Below are positions 35,481 to 44,665 of a stretch of DNA of 64,000 bases, in pieces. This DNA comes from an uncultured Pseudovibrio sp. (GTDB lineage Bacteria > Pseudomonadota > Alphaproteobacteria > Rhizobiales > Stappiaceae). The DNA lies in NCBI GenBank assembly GCA_947496145.1, contig CANMBS010000015.1, forward strand, positions 1-64,000. Reading direction: 5' to 3'. The position numbers were made by a program, and so were the translations under genes. The notes beneath the pieces are model-generated. The model was not told where the DNA came from. It searched no databases and worked only from the letters and a program-made list of their open reading frames with translations. Each line of letters begins with the position of its first letter. The first letter of the stretch is position 1.

Positions 35481-37117
35481 TAATTCAACTCCACACCCTG
35501 AGCGTCAATATGGTCTTGTGCCAGCTTTAAAAGCAGGCGCTTGTCCAACTTCCCGCGTGGCGTGCGGGGCAGCTCATCCATGGCAAGGATCAGCGTTGGA
35601 CTGCAATAGTAAGGAAGTTTGTCTTTCACTGACTGAGCAGCATCTTCTGTGCTCACATCCGCCGGGCTGACAAAGGCCACCAGATTGCGACTGTCAAACT
35701 TGAGCGTGACCGCCTGATCGCAGCCCTCTGTCGCTTCCAGTGTGTTGGAGACCCCATCCAACTCCACACGGAACCCGCGGATCTTCACCAGATCATCAAC
35801 ACGCCCGAAGTGCTCCAGCTCACCTGTGTTAGTCCAGCGACCAAGGTCTTTGGTGCGGAACATCATGTGGCCGGGACGGAATGGGTCTGGACGATACCGG
35901 TCCAGTGTCAACTCCTGATTGGCAAGATATCCGGCAGTCACACAGTCACCACCAGCCCACATCTCGCCCTTTTCGCCAATCGCAACAGGGCGCAGGTTTT
36001 CATCCAGAACGTAGACAGTGTTGTTTGGTGTCGGACGACCGATGGACAGAACTTCTTTGCCCGGATAGTGCGGCTCTGCCGTGTTGATGATGGTGGTCTC
36101 AGTCGGCCCGCAGGAATTATAAAAGCGGCAGAAGCTGCTCCACGTATCTGCCAGTGGACGCGGGCAAGGCTCACCAGCAACGGCAGCGGTCTGCACCTGA
36201 TGGCAACGGGAATGGTCAAGAGAGTTCAGGATGGACGGTGTTGCGATCAACACATCCACCTTCTCAGCAGTTTCCTGAATGCTCTTGTCACGAATGACGA
36301 GCGTTGCGCCGTTGGAAAGCGCACCAAGAGTTTCCCAGGCCGCCATATCAAAGGCGATGGAAAGTATCTGGCCGACACGCACCCCCGGGCGCATGCCCAG
36401 ATCACCCGGCCCGGTTTGCAAAATGTTGCATAGGTTTTTGTGTGTGACCTGAACACCGTTCGGAACGCCGGTCGTACCGGAGGTAAACAGGATCATGCAA
36501 AGATCATCAGGCTGTGCCTTGTGTTGCTCTCCCAACGGCAATGTTATCGGCAGCGCGCTGTCTTCCATCACATCTTCAATAGAAATGAGCGTTTGTCCGT
36601 CTGCAACCGGCACCTGCTCGCGCAATTCGCGCAGTGTCAGGATAACCTTTGCTCCTGTAACATTGGCGATATGGTTCAGTGTCTGTTCCGGGGCAACACC
36701 TACATGCTGAGGAATGTATGCCGCGCCAACGCGAAGAACAGCGGTAATACCCACGATCATTGGAATGGAACGGTGTAGATAGAGACAAACAGCATCTCCT
36801 CGTTTCACACCGTGCTGTACAAGCGTGTTGGCCAGCCGGTTGGCAGCCATATTCAATTCACCGTAGCTGATTTCCTCTCCCTGATATTCAGCGGCAATCG
36901 CGTCTGGCTGTGCAGCCATAAAGTGGTTCATTGCAGAAGTGATAGTTGGAAAGCGTGGCGCGGTTTCTGGCCCCCATCCAAATTCCAGAAACCGTTCCTG
37001 ATCAAAATCGCTCAATACCGAAAGAAGCGGATTACGTGGTGCAATCTCAACCAGCTCAGGCATGGCTGGAAACACTGGCTGAATGTCATTTCGATAACCT
37101 GCAGCAATATTTCGCAT
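35480..37117 (-). CDS. Stand-alone NRPS-like adenylation (AMP-binding) enzyme
   Basis: A 545-residue adenylate-forming enzyme. Core motifs: LFTSGTTGVPNGV (P-loop), FYNSCGPTETT, GEKGEMWAGGDCVTAGY, RTKDLGRW, FGRVDDLVKIRGFRVE, and the C-terminal catalytic Lys in PRTPRGKLDKR. It has no carrier or condensation domain. The substrate-binding code cannot be assigned confidently. It is translationally coupled to the membrane flavoreductase gene. It may activate an amino or carboxylic acid, or have a signalling role as suggested for TmpL. Confidence 0.82.
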   Translation of the reverse strand: MRNIAAGYRNDIQPVFPAMPELVEIAPRNPLLSVLSDFDQERFLEFGWGPETAPRFPTITSAMNHFMAAQPDAIAAEYQGEEISYGELNMAANRLANTLVQHGVKRGDAVCLYLHRSIPMIVGITAVLRVGAAYIPQHVGVAPEQTLNHIANVTGAKVILTLRELREQVPVADGQTLISIEDVMEDSALPITLPLGEQHKAQPDDLCMILFTSGTTGVPNGVQVTHKNLCNILQTGPGDLGMRPGVRVGQILSIAFDMAAWETLGALSNGATLVIRDKSIQETAEKVDVLIATPSILNSLDHSRCHQVQTAAVAGEPCPRPLADTWSSFCRFYNSCGPTETTIINTAEPHYPGKEVLSIGRPTPNNTVYVLDENLRPVAIGEKGEMWAGGDCVTAGYLANQELTLDRYRPDPFRPGHMMFRTKDLGRWTNTGELEHFGRVDDLVKIRGFRVELDGVSNTLEATEGCDQAVTLKFDSRNLVAFVSPADVSTEDAAQSVKDKLPYYCSPTLILAMDELPRTPRGKLDKRLLLKLAQDHIDAQGVELN

Positions 37118-37269
37118 GGTGAGTCCCTCTTATGGTGATAAACACGTATCTTGAATAATGGGAAAATTTACCATTTTTGTGTAACAAGTGTTCAACAAGC
37201 AGTAACGAATTCGTAGGATGAAAAATTTTGGTGTAATGATTAGAGAATTAGACAGCACAGGAAACGGAA

Positions 37270-38091
37270 ATGAGCCCCGAGCAAACAGACCCTTTTGAGA
37301 CTGCCCTCGCAGCGCTCCTTGCCCCGCTGGCAAAAGCGATGGTGGCGCGTGGCATCACAATCGGGCCCGCGACCGAGGCACTGAAACGCGCCCTGCTGCA
37401 AGCTGCACTGGAGGAAACGCCGGGCAAAACGACAGATAGCCGGGTCAGCTTAAAGACCGGCATACATCGTAAGGATGTCAAACGGTTACGAGCTGACAAA
37501 CACGGCGGTTCTGTCAAAAAATCTGTAAACGCATCCGCCCTTGCCATCAGCTACTGGGCTACTGCACCAGAGTTCCAGAGTGACAAAGGGACACCTCGCG
37601 ACCTGCCCCGGCAAGGGACGGAAAAGAAGCCGGGATTTGATGAGCTGGTGCGCCTGACACGTGCAGATATGGCACCGGGAACGGTTCTGGAAGCACTTAT
37701 TGAGCAAGGTGTTGTAACAGAATTAGATGACGGATTTTATCGGTTATTGACTCACGCCCTGTTACCGGCACCTGGAAGCGAAGAGCAAGTTGCTGCCTAT
37801 CAGGCAACGCTTACCACCCATCTGACAGCAGCTACCCACAATTTAATTGCCCCGGAAGGGGAAACTCTCAATTTTGATCGAATCCTGCGCTACTCACATC
37901 TATCTTGTGATTCAGTTGAAAGACTGAACAGGTTGACACAAGAGAAAGCCCAGATGCTTTTAGAAGAAGTCAACGCTCTGGCGAGGGAGATGCAGATGAA
38001 TGATGCGGAACAGACCGCAAATGGCCGTTTTGCCTTTGGGGCCTACGTCCTGCCTACAAAGAAGCCCAAATCGGATGAGGCTGCGTCATAA
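37270..38091 (+). CDS. DUF6502-family protein
   Basis: A 273-residue soluble protein. The first 110 residues look helical and DNA-binding-like (AKAMVARGITIGPATEALKR; SRVSLKTGIHRKDVKRLRAD), with VSLKTGIHRKDVKRL as a possible recognition helix. It matches proteins I know as DUF6502. Its stop TAA shares a base with the ATG of the next gene. A regulatory role is plausible but unproven. Confidence 0.7.
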   Translation: MSPEQTDPFETALAALLAPLAKAMVARGITIGPATEALKRALLQAALEETPGKTTDSRVSLKTGIHRKDVKRLRADKHGGSVKKSVNASALAISYWATAPEFQSDKGTPRDLPRQGTEKKPGFDELVRLTRADMAPGTVLEALIEQGVVTELDDGFYRLLTHALLPAPGSEEQVAAYQATLTTHLTAATHNLIAPEGETLNFDRILRYSHLSCDSVERLNRLTQEKAQMLLEEVNALAREMQMNDAEQTANGRFAFGAYVLPTKKPKSDEAAS

Positions 38092-38981
38092 TGAGTTGGA
38101 AGCACACACTTTCCGCTTTAATCGCTTCCACTTTTCTGATCGCTCCGACAACTGGTCTCACAGAGGAAGAGCGTGAAGGTGGCATTCTAGGAACAGGCAT
38201 TGTCGGTACAATTACCCGCCTCAGTAGCATTATCGTAAATGGTCAGCGTATCACGTTCCCGCCAGACCTGCCGGTTAAGAATGAGCTTGGCCCACTGATT
38301 GCATCTCAGCTGGTACCGGGAGATACGGTTGCCGTCGTTGCTAGTCTGACGGGCGCAACCTGGAAAGCACAAAACATCCGCAGAATTATACCGATTATAG
38401 GTCCGGTTTCTGAGGTAAACTCAGATGAGACAGGTATAACTCTTGAGGTTATGGGAACTCTCGTTCGCCTGCCAGAACTCACAACCCCCACGGTAAAACG
38501 GGGAGACTGGGTCGCGATCAGCGGTTTATGGCAGGATGAAGATGTTGTTGCAACGCGCGTTGAGGTGATTCCACCCCGCCAGCATGCCGTTATCACCGGC
38601 AGCAACCTTTCCGTTGGTGCGAGTCGTATCTCCAAAATCGGCAACACATTAATCGCTGGCATTATTCCAAAGCATATTCAACCCGGTGATGTCATTCAGG
38701 TTACAGGTGCCCCCGAGGCTGGCAGCATTCATGCAACATCTCTTGAGACCGGAATTTTTGGCGGAGAAGTCGGATTGGTTCAGGCCGAAGGGTACTTGTC
38801 CCCGCCAAGCTCAACCGGCCTTTACACCTTGCTCGGTTCAGGCATGGTGGCTTTCACCAATCAACCTGACATGATCGACGAAACCGCCAAAGTACTCGTG
38901 TGCGGATACAATGGCAAACTAGGAAGCGATCCGGCAAAGGCAGCAAACCCTGAATTACTGGAGAAACTTGGCTGTCGGTAG
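38091..38981 (+). CDS. Secreted DUF5666-type beta-domain protein
   Basis: A 296-residue exported protein. It has a signal peptide (LSALIASTFLIAPTTGLTEE), then repeats of short beta-rich units: GIVGTITRLSSIIVNGQRITFP, IGPVSEVNSDETGITLEVMG, LVPGDTVAVVA and VKRGDWVAISGLW. Each unit has the G-x-V/I...VNG or PGD pattern of DUF5666 modules. It is coupled to the DUF6502 gene. The function of the family is unknown; it is probably periplasmic. Confidence 0.75.
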   Translation: MSWKHTLSALIASTFLIAPTTGLTEEEREGGILGTGIVGTITRLSSIIVNGQRITFPPDLPVKNELGPLIASQLVPGDTVAVVASLTGATWKAQNIRRIIPIIGPVSEVNSDETGITLEVMGTLVRLPELTTPTVKRGDWVAISGLWQDEDVVATRVEVIPPRQHAVITGSNLSVGASRISKIGNTLIAGIIPKHIQPGDVIQVTGAPEAGSIHATSLETGIFGGEVGLVQAEGYLSPPSSTGLYTLLGSGMVAFTNQPDMIDETAKVLVCGYNGKLGSDPAKAANPELLEKLGCR

Positions 38982-39029
38982 TCGCAGCGGCAGGAAGCTA
39001 TCATGATCTTGAGCACTCAATTGCAATAT

Positions 39030-39074
39030 CTCTCAAAGCACAGTTTGTGTGGGTTCAGTACTGTGCTTTGAGAG
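39030..39074. terminator. Perfect 14-bp inverted repeat
   Basis: CTCTCAAAGCACAG (39030-39043) and CTGTGCTTTGAGAG (39061-39074) with a 17-nt loop. It lies between the convergent DUF5666 gene and the biosynthetic island, with no T-tract. It could end transcription from either side. Confidence 0.55.
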
Positions 39075-39246
39075 CTCGTCGCGACAGAGCAAATGCATTT
39101 GACCTGCTTCATCGTTTGAATCAGAGGTCCTCACCCCCTCACTGAGACAGCCCTGAGGCTCTTCCAAAAGACAACATGACAAGCAATCCATATGGAAAAC
39201 CGTCTTTAGCAACTGACTGGATGCGCAATCTGCTCGGGGGGCAAAA

Positions 39247-40290
39247 CTACGCCAAAGGATATGCTGGCAATTCGAGATCGTTGAACTTACCACCTGCGAT
39301 ACGTTGCCGGCAGCCGTCAGTGTCCGTCATGGTGTAAGGGAAGACCTTTGGCAAGGCACTGATTTGGTTGAGCTTGTCGATGTGCTCAGGTGAAAGAGTA
39401 ATGTCAGAAGCATTTAAGTTGTCTTCAAGCTGAGCCATCGTGCGCGGCCCTATGATCGGGATAACGTTTTTCGTCATCGACCAGGCAATGGCCACCTGAC
39501 TGGGGGAGAGGTCGCATTCAGTCGCAACCTCAAGCACCGCATTGATGATAGCAGTCTGCCGCGCATCTTCTTCAACCACAAAGCCCAGCCCGCCAAAAGC
39601 TTCATGGCGACCTGTTTCTCCATTTCTGTACTTGCCAGTCAATACCCCCCCACCCAGCGGGGACCATGTTGTAAGGCCTAGTCCCAGAGCTTGTGCCATG
39701 GGAAGAAACTCATATTCCATTGAACGGCGCAGGAGACTGTGCTCAACCTGAATGCCAGCCAAAGGGGCGTAACCACGCCATTCAGCCAAAGTTGCAGCGC
39801 GGGCGACGCGCCAGGCGGGGAAATCAGATAATCCAGCATACAGGATTTTACCCGCCCGGATAAGGTCTTCAAATCCGCGCATGATCTCCTCAGTTGGGGT
39901 GACCTCATCTGGATAGTGGACCCAGTAAAGATCAATCCGGTCTGTTTTAAGCCGCTTAAGACTGGCCTCAAGAGAGGTGACCATGGCTTTGCGGCTATTA
40001 CCTGTTATCAAAATGCTCGCGTCTGGCGTGGCCCACTGGGAAAATTTGGTAGCTAACACAAATTCATCCCGCCTCCCTTCGAGAAGCTGACCAAGGTACT
40101 CTTCAGATTCGCCATATTGGTAGCTATCTGAAGTATCTATGAAATTTCCCCCTTTATCCGCGTAGGCGTCCAGCATTACCTTTGCGTCTTCAATTTGGGC
40201 TCCGTGCTGCCATCGCCGACCAAAATTAAGTGCCCCTAATGCCAGCTCTGAAACACGCAATCCAGTACGTCCAAAGAGTTTATATTGCAC
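39247..40290 (-). CDS. Aldo/keto reductase
   Basis: A 347-residue AKR of the TIM-barrel type. The catalytic tetrad is visible: Asp in GNFIDTSDSY, Tyr in YQYGESEE, Lys in LATKFSQ, His in YWVHYPDE. NADPH-binding residues are near IIGPRTMAQLEDN. It is the last gene of the leftward biosynthetic operon, 42 bp after the flavin monooxygenase. It may reduce a keto or aldehyde group of the product. Confidence 0.85.
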   Translation of the reverse strand: MQYKLFGRTGLRVSELALGALNFGRRWQHGAQIEDAKVMLDAYADKGGNFIDTSDSYQYGESEEYLGQLLEGRRDEFVLATKFSQWATPDASILITGNSRKAMVTSLEASLKRLKTDRIDLYWVHYPDEVTPTEEIMRGFEDLIRAGKILYAGLSDFPAWRVARAATLAEWRGYAPLAGIQVEHSLLRRSMEYEFLPMAQALGLGLTTWSPLGGGVLTGKYRNGETGRHEAFGGLGFVVEEDARQTAIINAVLEVATECDLSPSQVAIAWSMTKNVIPIIGPRTMAQLEDNLNASDITLSPEHIDKLNQISALPKVFPYTMTDTDGCRQRIAGGKFNDLELPAYPLA

Positions 40291-40332
40291 TTGTCTCCCC
40301 TTTCGATTTCCAAATCGATCTGTGTTTCATAC

Positions 40333-41472
40333 TTAGGAAGGCAATGGATAAGTCCACGGCCTGTCTGGATTGAGGAGCATAAAGCCAGCATCCCGCGCAC
40401 CGGATGTCTGGTTAACAGCAACGTGCTGCGCACCAGCTTTTACATCCTGATAAAGTCGCCCGCCTGGAGAATTTTCGAATAAAATGCTGCTGCCGGATGC
40501 TGCATAAAGTCGGTCCAGCGCAGACAAAACAAGCTTTGTAATCAATGTATTATGAGCACGATTGCGAATAGCAACATGGCGAGGCACACTCTCGCCGCGT
40601 TTCAGGTGGACTTCGGTTGCATCCACATCGCTTTGAATAAGCTGCCACGCAGCGTCAATTTCAGACCAGCAGGTGCCAACAAGGATCTGAAGAAGCTCTC
40701 CCCCCACAGGCCGGTCCTCTCCTTCAGTCTGCTGCTCTTGATGGAAGGCGATAAAATCCTCCAGAATTCCTCTTGCAGCGCCTACAAGAACAGAGTTTTG
40801 CGAGAAGGGGGCGGTTGATCCGACCATCATTGGAAACGGAGCAGTTCTGTAACGGGGGACAAGGACACTTTCCGCCACCAGCGACTTACTACCGGTTCCA
40901 GCGAGGCCGCGTGTGAACCAGTCATCTTTGATGCGCAGATCTTTCATTGGCACCAAAAATAAACGTGGTCCCGGACCTATGTCATTGTCGGGTGCTATGC
41001 TTCCCACAATCGCCCAGGCAGAATGATCGCAACCGCTGGAGAACGGGAACTCACCATTCAGCACATATCCTTCTTTTGTCGGCTCGGCCCACCCCTTGGG
41101 AAAAAATGAGGAGGAGGCAAGCGCTTCTGGATCATCGCCCCAAACATCTTCCTGTGCTTGCGGTGAGAACTGGCTGGCGAGGTCATCGGCATGGCCTGCC
41201 AGAACTGCATAGACCCAGCCGGTTGAGGCACAGCCTTTGGAGAGGATTTCAACAAGCTGATAGTGCTCTGCCGCCCCTAAGCCGCTGCCGCCCCAACATT
41301 TCGGTTGGCGCACTTGCATCAGACCACTCTCCATCAGGGCCGCAATAATCTCGTCAGGAACACGACGCTCACGCTCCGTCACGTCCTGAAGATTGCGTGC
41401 AAGGCTTGCGATCTTTTGGGCGTCTTCCAATAACTGTGAAAAGGAAATAGATGTTTTCTGATGAATATTCAT
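40333..41472 (-). CDS. Acyl-CoA dehydrogenase-like flavin-dependent monooxygenase
   Basis: A 379-residue protein with the acyl-CoA dehydrogenase fold as in HsaA/HpaB-C2 group D hydroxylases: ERRVPDEIIAALMESGLMQV, GGSGLGAAEHYQLVEILSKG, SFFPKGWAEPTKEGYVLNGEF and SSGCDHSAWAIVG. There is no catalytic Glu pattern of true dehydrogenases that I can place. Such enzymes hydroxylate aromatic or carrier-bound substrates using reduced flavin from a separate reductase; no reductase gene lies beside it. It overlaps the ATP-grasp stop by 4 bp. Confidence 0.8.
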   Translation of the reverse strand: MNIHQKTSISFSQLLEDAQKIASLARNLQDVTERERRVPDEIIAALMESGLMQVRQPKCWGGSGLGAAEHYQLVEILSKGCASTGWVYAVLAGHADDLASQFSPQAQEDVWGDDPEALASSSFFPKGWAEPTKEGYVLNGEFPFSSGCDHSAWAIVGSIAPDNDIGPGPRLFLVPMKDLRIKDDWFTRGLAGTGSKSLVAESVLVPRYRTAPFPMMVGSTAPFSQNSVLVGAARGILEDFIAFHQEQQTEGEDRPVGGELLQILVGTCWSEIDAAWQLIQSDVDATEVHLKRGESVPRHVAIRNRAHNTLITKLVLSALDRLYAASGSSILFENSPGGRLYQDVKAGAQHVAVNQTSGARDAGFMLLNPDRPWTYPLPS

Positions 41473-42812
41473 TGCAGTTCTCCAAGACTGTCGAGGGCCT
41501 TTGAGGGGACAGAAATTTTTGTCGGCGCATTTACCCAGTCAGCTAATTTGCCGATCTCGTATTGTTTTCCATTAAAATGCTGGTTGAGAATAAAGTCGTA
41601 GTCCCATACATCTTCAAAAAGCTGCTGGAGGCACGTGTTGGCGAAAAAACCACTGGCAGGCGTGTGTACCTCATCCCGGGTGGGTGGGAACATATCGCCC
41701 TCCTGAAAAGTAAAGGAATTGTCGATCAAACTGGAATTTGAGCGGATACGCTCCATCTGAGCAGGCTCCATCGCATCCAGAACGCCTTCTTCTTCGGCAA
41801 CAATAAAGGATCGCAGCCCGTACTTACAAAGGCGACCAGAACGCAGCGGAACGTCATCGACAAAGTAGGCTTCATAAAGAGACCCGAGCAAATCATTTTC
41901 GTAGCATTCGGCAAAAAGCTTCGGCGACAAGGAACCATGCAGGCGAGCCCCAACCTCAACCATAAAACAGCCTTGCTCACCAGCAATAAATTCCATATGA
42001 GCTGTGCCCTGACGCAGGCCAAGCGCGTGACAACAGGCACCTGCCTGTGCAATGAGTCTCTCGAACTTCGGGTCTGCGGGGTCTTCCATAACCAGAAAGC
42101 GCTTAACATTGGGATAGGCCCAGTGCCCCAGATCTGAAAGCCGGATATAACGACTGATCGCAGCGACGACTGTTTCACCATCCCGTGCGACAAGATCGAC
42201 AACGTATTCGAGACCTGAAACGTATTTTTGCACGACAAACCGGTCATTCTGCTTCCATGTGCAGTTGAGTGCTCCCCAGTCCAGATCAGCGATTGATGAT
42301 TTTAGAGCTGCAAGATCTTCGCAATAGTGAAGAGACTCTCCTCCTGCGGCATCATGGGGTTTGAGAATATATGGGCCATCCCCAAGCTTCTCCCGGATCT
42401 GAGAGAGCTTGGTTTCAGGGCTGATGCTGATACTGGAAATGTTGGGAAGACCTGCTTTGGCAAGGCATTGCTGCATGGCCTGCTTATCACGCCGGTAGTC
42501 AATCGTTTCAGGGTCATTCCCCGGCAAACCGTAGTAACTACTAATCTGGTCTGCACACTCAACGCCAAGCTCTCCGCCAGCAATAACAGCGTGAAACGGG
42601 CATTCGTTTGGCGGCGGGAGTTCATCCCAGCTCATGAAAACGTCAGTGTAGAGGTCCGCATCAAAATCTCGCCCCCGACTTTTAACACTGGGAGGCAACT
42701 TGTTGACCTGATCCATGTCGATATAGGCATAACATTCAACCCCCCGGGAAATGAGATACTTAGCAAGCATATTGTGGTTGACGACAGGATTGGTCAGAAG
42801 GCAGGTCGACAT
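41469..42812 (-). CDS. ATP-grasp ligase
   Basis: A 447-residue ATP-grasp enzyme. ATP-site features are PYILKPHDAAGGESLHYCEDL (P-loop Lys), RFVVQKYVSGLEYVVDLVA, and the Mg-binding HMEFIAGEQGCFMVEVGARLHG (EVGAR). The start at 42812 has GGAGA 7 nt upstream; a longer frame to 42932 overlaps other genes without support. It probably makes an amide bond between a carboxylate and an amine, e.g. between a chain or amino acid and the amine made by the divergent genes. It sits mid-operon, overlapping its neighbours. Confidence 0.85.
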   Translation of the reverse strand: MSTCLLTNPVVNHNMLAKYLISRGVECYAYIDMDQVNKLPPSVKSRGRDFDADLYTDVFMSWDELPPPNECPFHAVIAGGELGVECADQISSYYGLPGNDPETIDYRRDKQAMQQCLAKAGLPNISSISISPETKLSQIREKLGDGPYILKPHDAAGGESLHYCEDLAALKSSIADLDWGALNCTWKQNDRFVVQKYVSGLEYVVDLVARDGETVVAAISRYIRLSDLGHWAYPNVKRFLVMEDPADPKFERLIAQAGACCHALGLRQGTAHMEFIAGEQGCFMVEVGARLHGSLSPKLFAECYENDLLGSLYEAYFVDDVPLRSGRLCKYGLRSFIVAEEEGVLDAMEPAQMERIRSNSSLIDNSFTFQEGDMFPPTRDEVHTPASGFFANTCLQQLFEDVWDYDFILNQHFNGKQYEIGKLADWVNAPTKISVPSKALDSLGELQ

Positions 42813-43087
42813 GGTATCTCTCCTATTGGAACAGGAATGAGGGATCGAAAGTCGCAGGCTGCAATGACGGCTCGGTAGCCATCGGGGGCAGCGATAGTAC
42901 GCATCCAACAGGTGAGGTGGGTTTTCAGACAAACGGCGTAATCTGCGGGCTTTACCAGAACACGCCCCAAAAACGACCTGTGATCGTCTGGCACCTGTGC
43001 AACATGCTTCATGCGTCCGTCAGCGTTATAAACGGGTGTTTCTGCCGGAAAGAAAATATACCAGACAGGGTCATTACCGGTGTTCAT
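42794..43087 (-). CDS. Small hypothetical protein of the biosynthetic cluster
   Basis: A 97-residue protein, not recognised. It starts with ATGA overlapping the NAT stop and overlaps the ATP-grasp start by 19 bp, so it is translationally embedded in the operon. It contains VWYIFFPAETPVYN, a DDHRSFLGRVLVKPADYAV segment and three Cys in total. No signal peptide or membrane span is seen. The tight overlaps argue that it is real. Confidence 0.6.
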   Translation of the reverse strand: MNTGNDPVWYIFFPAETPVYNADGRMKHVAQVPDDHRSFLGRVLVKPADYAVCLKTHLTCWMRTIAAPDGYRAVIAACDFRSLIPVPIGEIPCRPAF

Positions 43088-43938
43088 CTGACAGTCTCCA
43101 GGATTGGTAATCCCGGCGGGGAGTGGATGAAATCTTCCTTCTCCAAAACAATATCGAAGTGTGTTTTAAGCAGTGCCACCAGATGCTCGCGTGTGGTTAT
43201 GCGCTGACGCGTTTGAGTGGTTCCATCGATTTTAATCAAAGCGTTATTGCGGATCATCAGGCCACCAGTCAGGTTGGGTCGACTGACAATAAGGTTCTGA
43301 GTGAACTGTGACTCCGGCGACAGGGAGTTATAAAAATTTGCAGGACCAAAATCTTGTAAGTCATAGGTGCGCAGGTCAAACTTATAGATCGGCTTCCAGA
43401 CCTGTCTTGAACGGCGCGCCAGAGTATAAAACTCGCCTGATCCCTTTAAAACTTTGAAGTCAAACGCCCCAAGTTGCTGTACAAGATCAGTTTTAATCAA
43501 CACAGGTTGAGCGGGACCCAGCACGCCATACCCCGCATCACACAACCAGGACTGCCCTTCCATTTCCACAAATATGACCATGTGGGCACGCGGACTCGGT
43601 GCTCCATCTGCACGGTCAATTCGGGCCATGCCGAGTTGGGATGGAACACCCAGCTTTCCTAACATACTGTGCAGCATCGCATTGTGCTGGGAGCAACCAC
43701 CACCTCGTCCTTTGAGCAAAAACTTATTCAGGATGGCATCAAGATCAACTGTTGGAGCTGTACCGAGGAAATAGTCCATCATGTCGAATGGAAAACTGGT
43801 GATGTGAGCCAGAAAGATCTCGGAAAGGTCTTCAACTCCATTAATCTGCAATGACTGCCAACCGATCCGGTTGCAATATGTGCTCAGCCAATCAACCGAG
43901 CCCCGAGCTGGCGAGGTTATATCGAAAAGAGCATCCAT
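43084..43938 (-). CDS. Arylamine N-acetyltransferase-family amide synthase
   Basis: A 284-residue NAT-fold protein. The catalytic triad is complete: Cys82 in KGRGGGCSQHN, His119 in SPRAHMVIF and Asp134 in WLCDAGYG. The spacing of 37 and 15 residues matches classic NATs. In natural-product clusters (e.g. rifamycin RifF) this family releases a polyketide by amide formation. The start at 43938, 8 bp after the ketoreductase stop, is preferred. Here it could couple the ACP-bound chain to an amine. Confidence 0.85.
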   Translation of the reverse strand: MDALFDITSPARGSVDWLSTYCNRIGWQSLQINGVEDLSEIFLAHITSFPFDMMDYFLGTAPTVDLDAILNKFLLKGRGGGCSQHNAMLHSMLGKLGVPSQLGMARIDRADGAPSPRAHMVIFVEMEGQSWLCDAGYGVLGPAQPVLIKTDLVQQLGAFDFKVLKGSGEFYTLARRSRQVWKPIYKFDLRTYDLQDFGPANFYNSLSPESQFTQNLIVSRPNLTGGLMIRNNALIKIDGTTQTRQRITTREHLVALLKTHFDIVLEKEDFIHSPPGLPILETVR

Positions 43939-43945
43939 GGTTTTC

Positions 43946-44665
43946 TTAAGCCTGCTCTCCATTGCCAACAATAAACACCGAGCCCGTGGTGTGCGTTCGC
44001 CTTGTTGCCAGATCAACTGTTACACGAGCTACCTCATCGGCGGAAAGCGCTTTGCGTGTTGGGATTTCAAGCAGAATCTCCCTTTTTTTGGGACCGGCAA
44101 AAGACTGGAAAAGCTCGGTTTCAACAAAGCCCGGAGAGACGCAATTGACATAAACATTGAAACGCGCGGCCTCTTTAGCCAACCCTTTGCAAAAGCGTTC
44201 AATGGCGACCTTGGAACACCCATATGCGCTGTTTCCCGGCTTCACTTTGTGAGCGGCACTAGAGGACAGACAGATAATGTTTCCCTGACGTCTGGCAATC
44301 ATGTCATCCAGAAAAGCATGCGTAAAATTAACAGCGCCCATAAAGTTGTTCGCCATCATCTTTGCAATGCGTTCACGCCCCCCTTGAAGGAGGAGGCCAT
44401 CTTCCACAATACCTGCATTATTGACGAGGATTAACGGGGTGCCGCGATTTGCGATACTGCTGCGAAAGGTTTCTACTGCTTCATAATCAGCGCCATCAAT
44501 CTTTACAGTTGTAATTCGTCCTTCCCACTGCTCTTCCAGTTCACGCGCTGCCTCGCTGTTCGAGAGGTAAGTTGCGATCACGTCAATATTTTGCTTAACA
44601 AAAGTTTCAGAAATCTGGCGGCCAATCCCTCGCGTACCGCCCGTCACAATGGCAAAATCTGTCAT
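43946..44665 (-). CDS. FabG-type 3-oxoacyl-ACP reductase
   Basis: A 239-residue SDR. It has TGGTRGIG (NADPH), NNAGIVEDGLL, the catalytic Ser in CLSSSAAHK and YGCSK, and the FabG-like NCVSPGFVETELF. Its start overlaps the hotdog-protein stop as ATGA. In this operon it is the ketoreductase that would reduce the beta-keto group after each ketosynthase cycle. Confidence 0.88.
   Translation of the reverse strand: MTDFAIVTGGTRGIGRQISETFVKQNIDVIATYLSNSEAARELEEQWEGRITTVKIDGADYEAVETFRSSIANRGTPLILVNNAGIVEDGLLLQGGRERIAKMMANNFMGAVNFTHAFLDDMIARRQGNIICLSSSAAHKVKPGNSAYGCSKVAIERFCKGLAKEAARFNVYVNCVSPGFVETELFQSFAGPKKREILLEIPTRKALSADEVARVTVDLATRRTHTTGSVFIVGNGEQA

Noticed and set aside
41469-42812. ATP-grasp protein as a housekeeping carbamoyl-phosphate or biotin carboxylase subunit
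   Set aside because: Length and context (mid-operon in a biosynthetic cluster) do not fit; no carboxylase partner genes.
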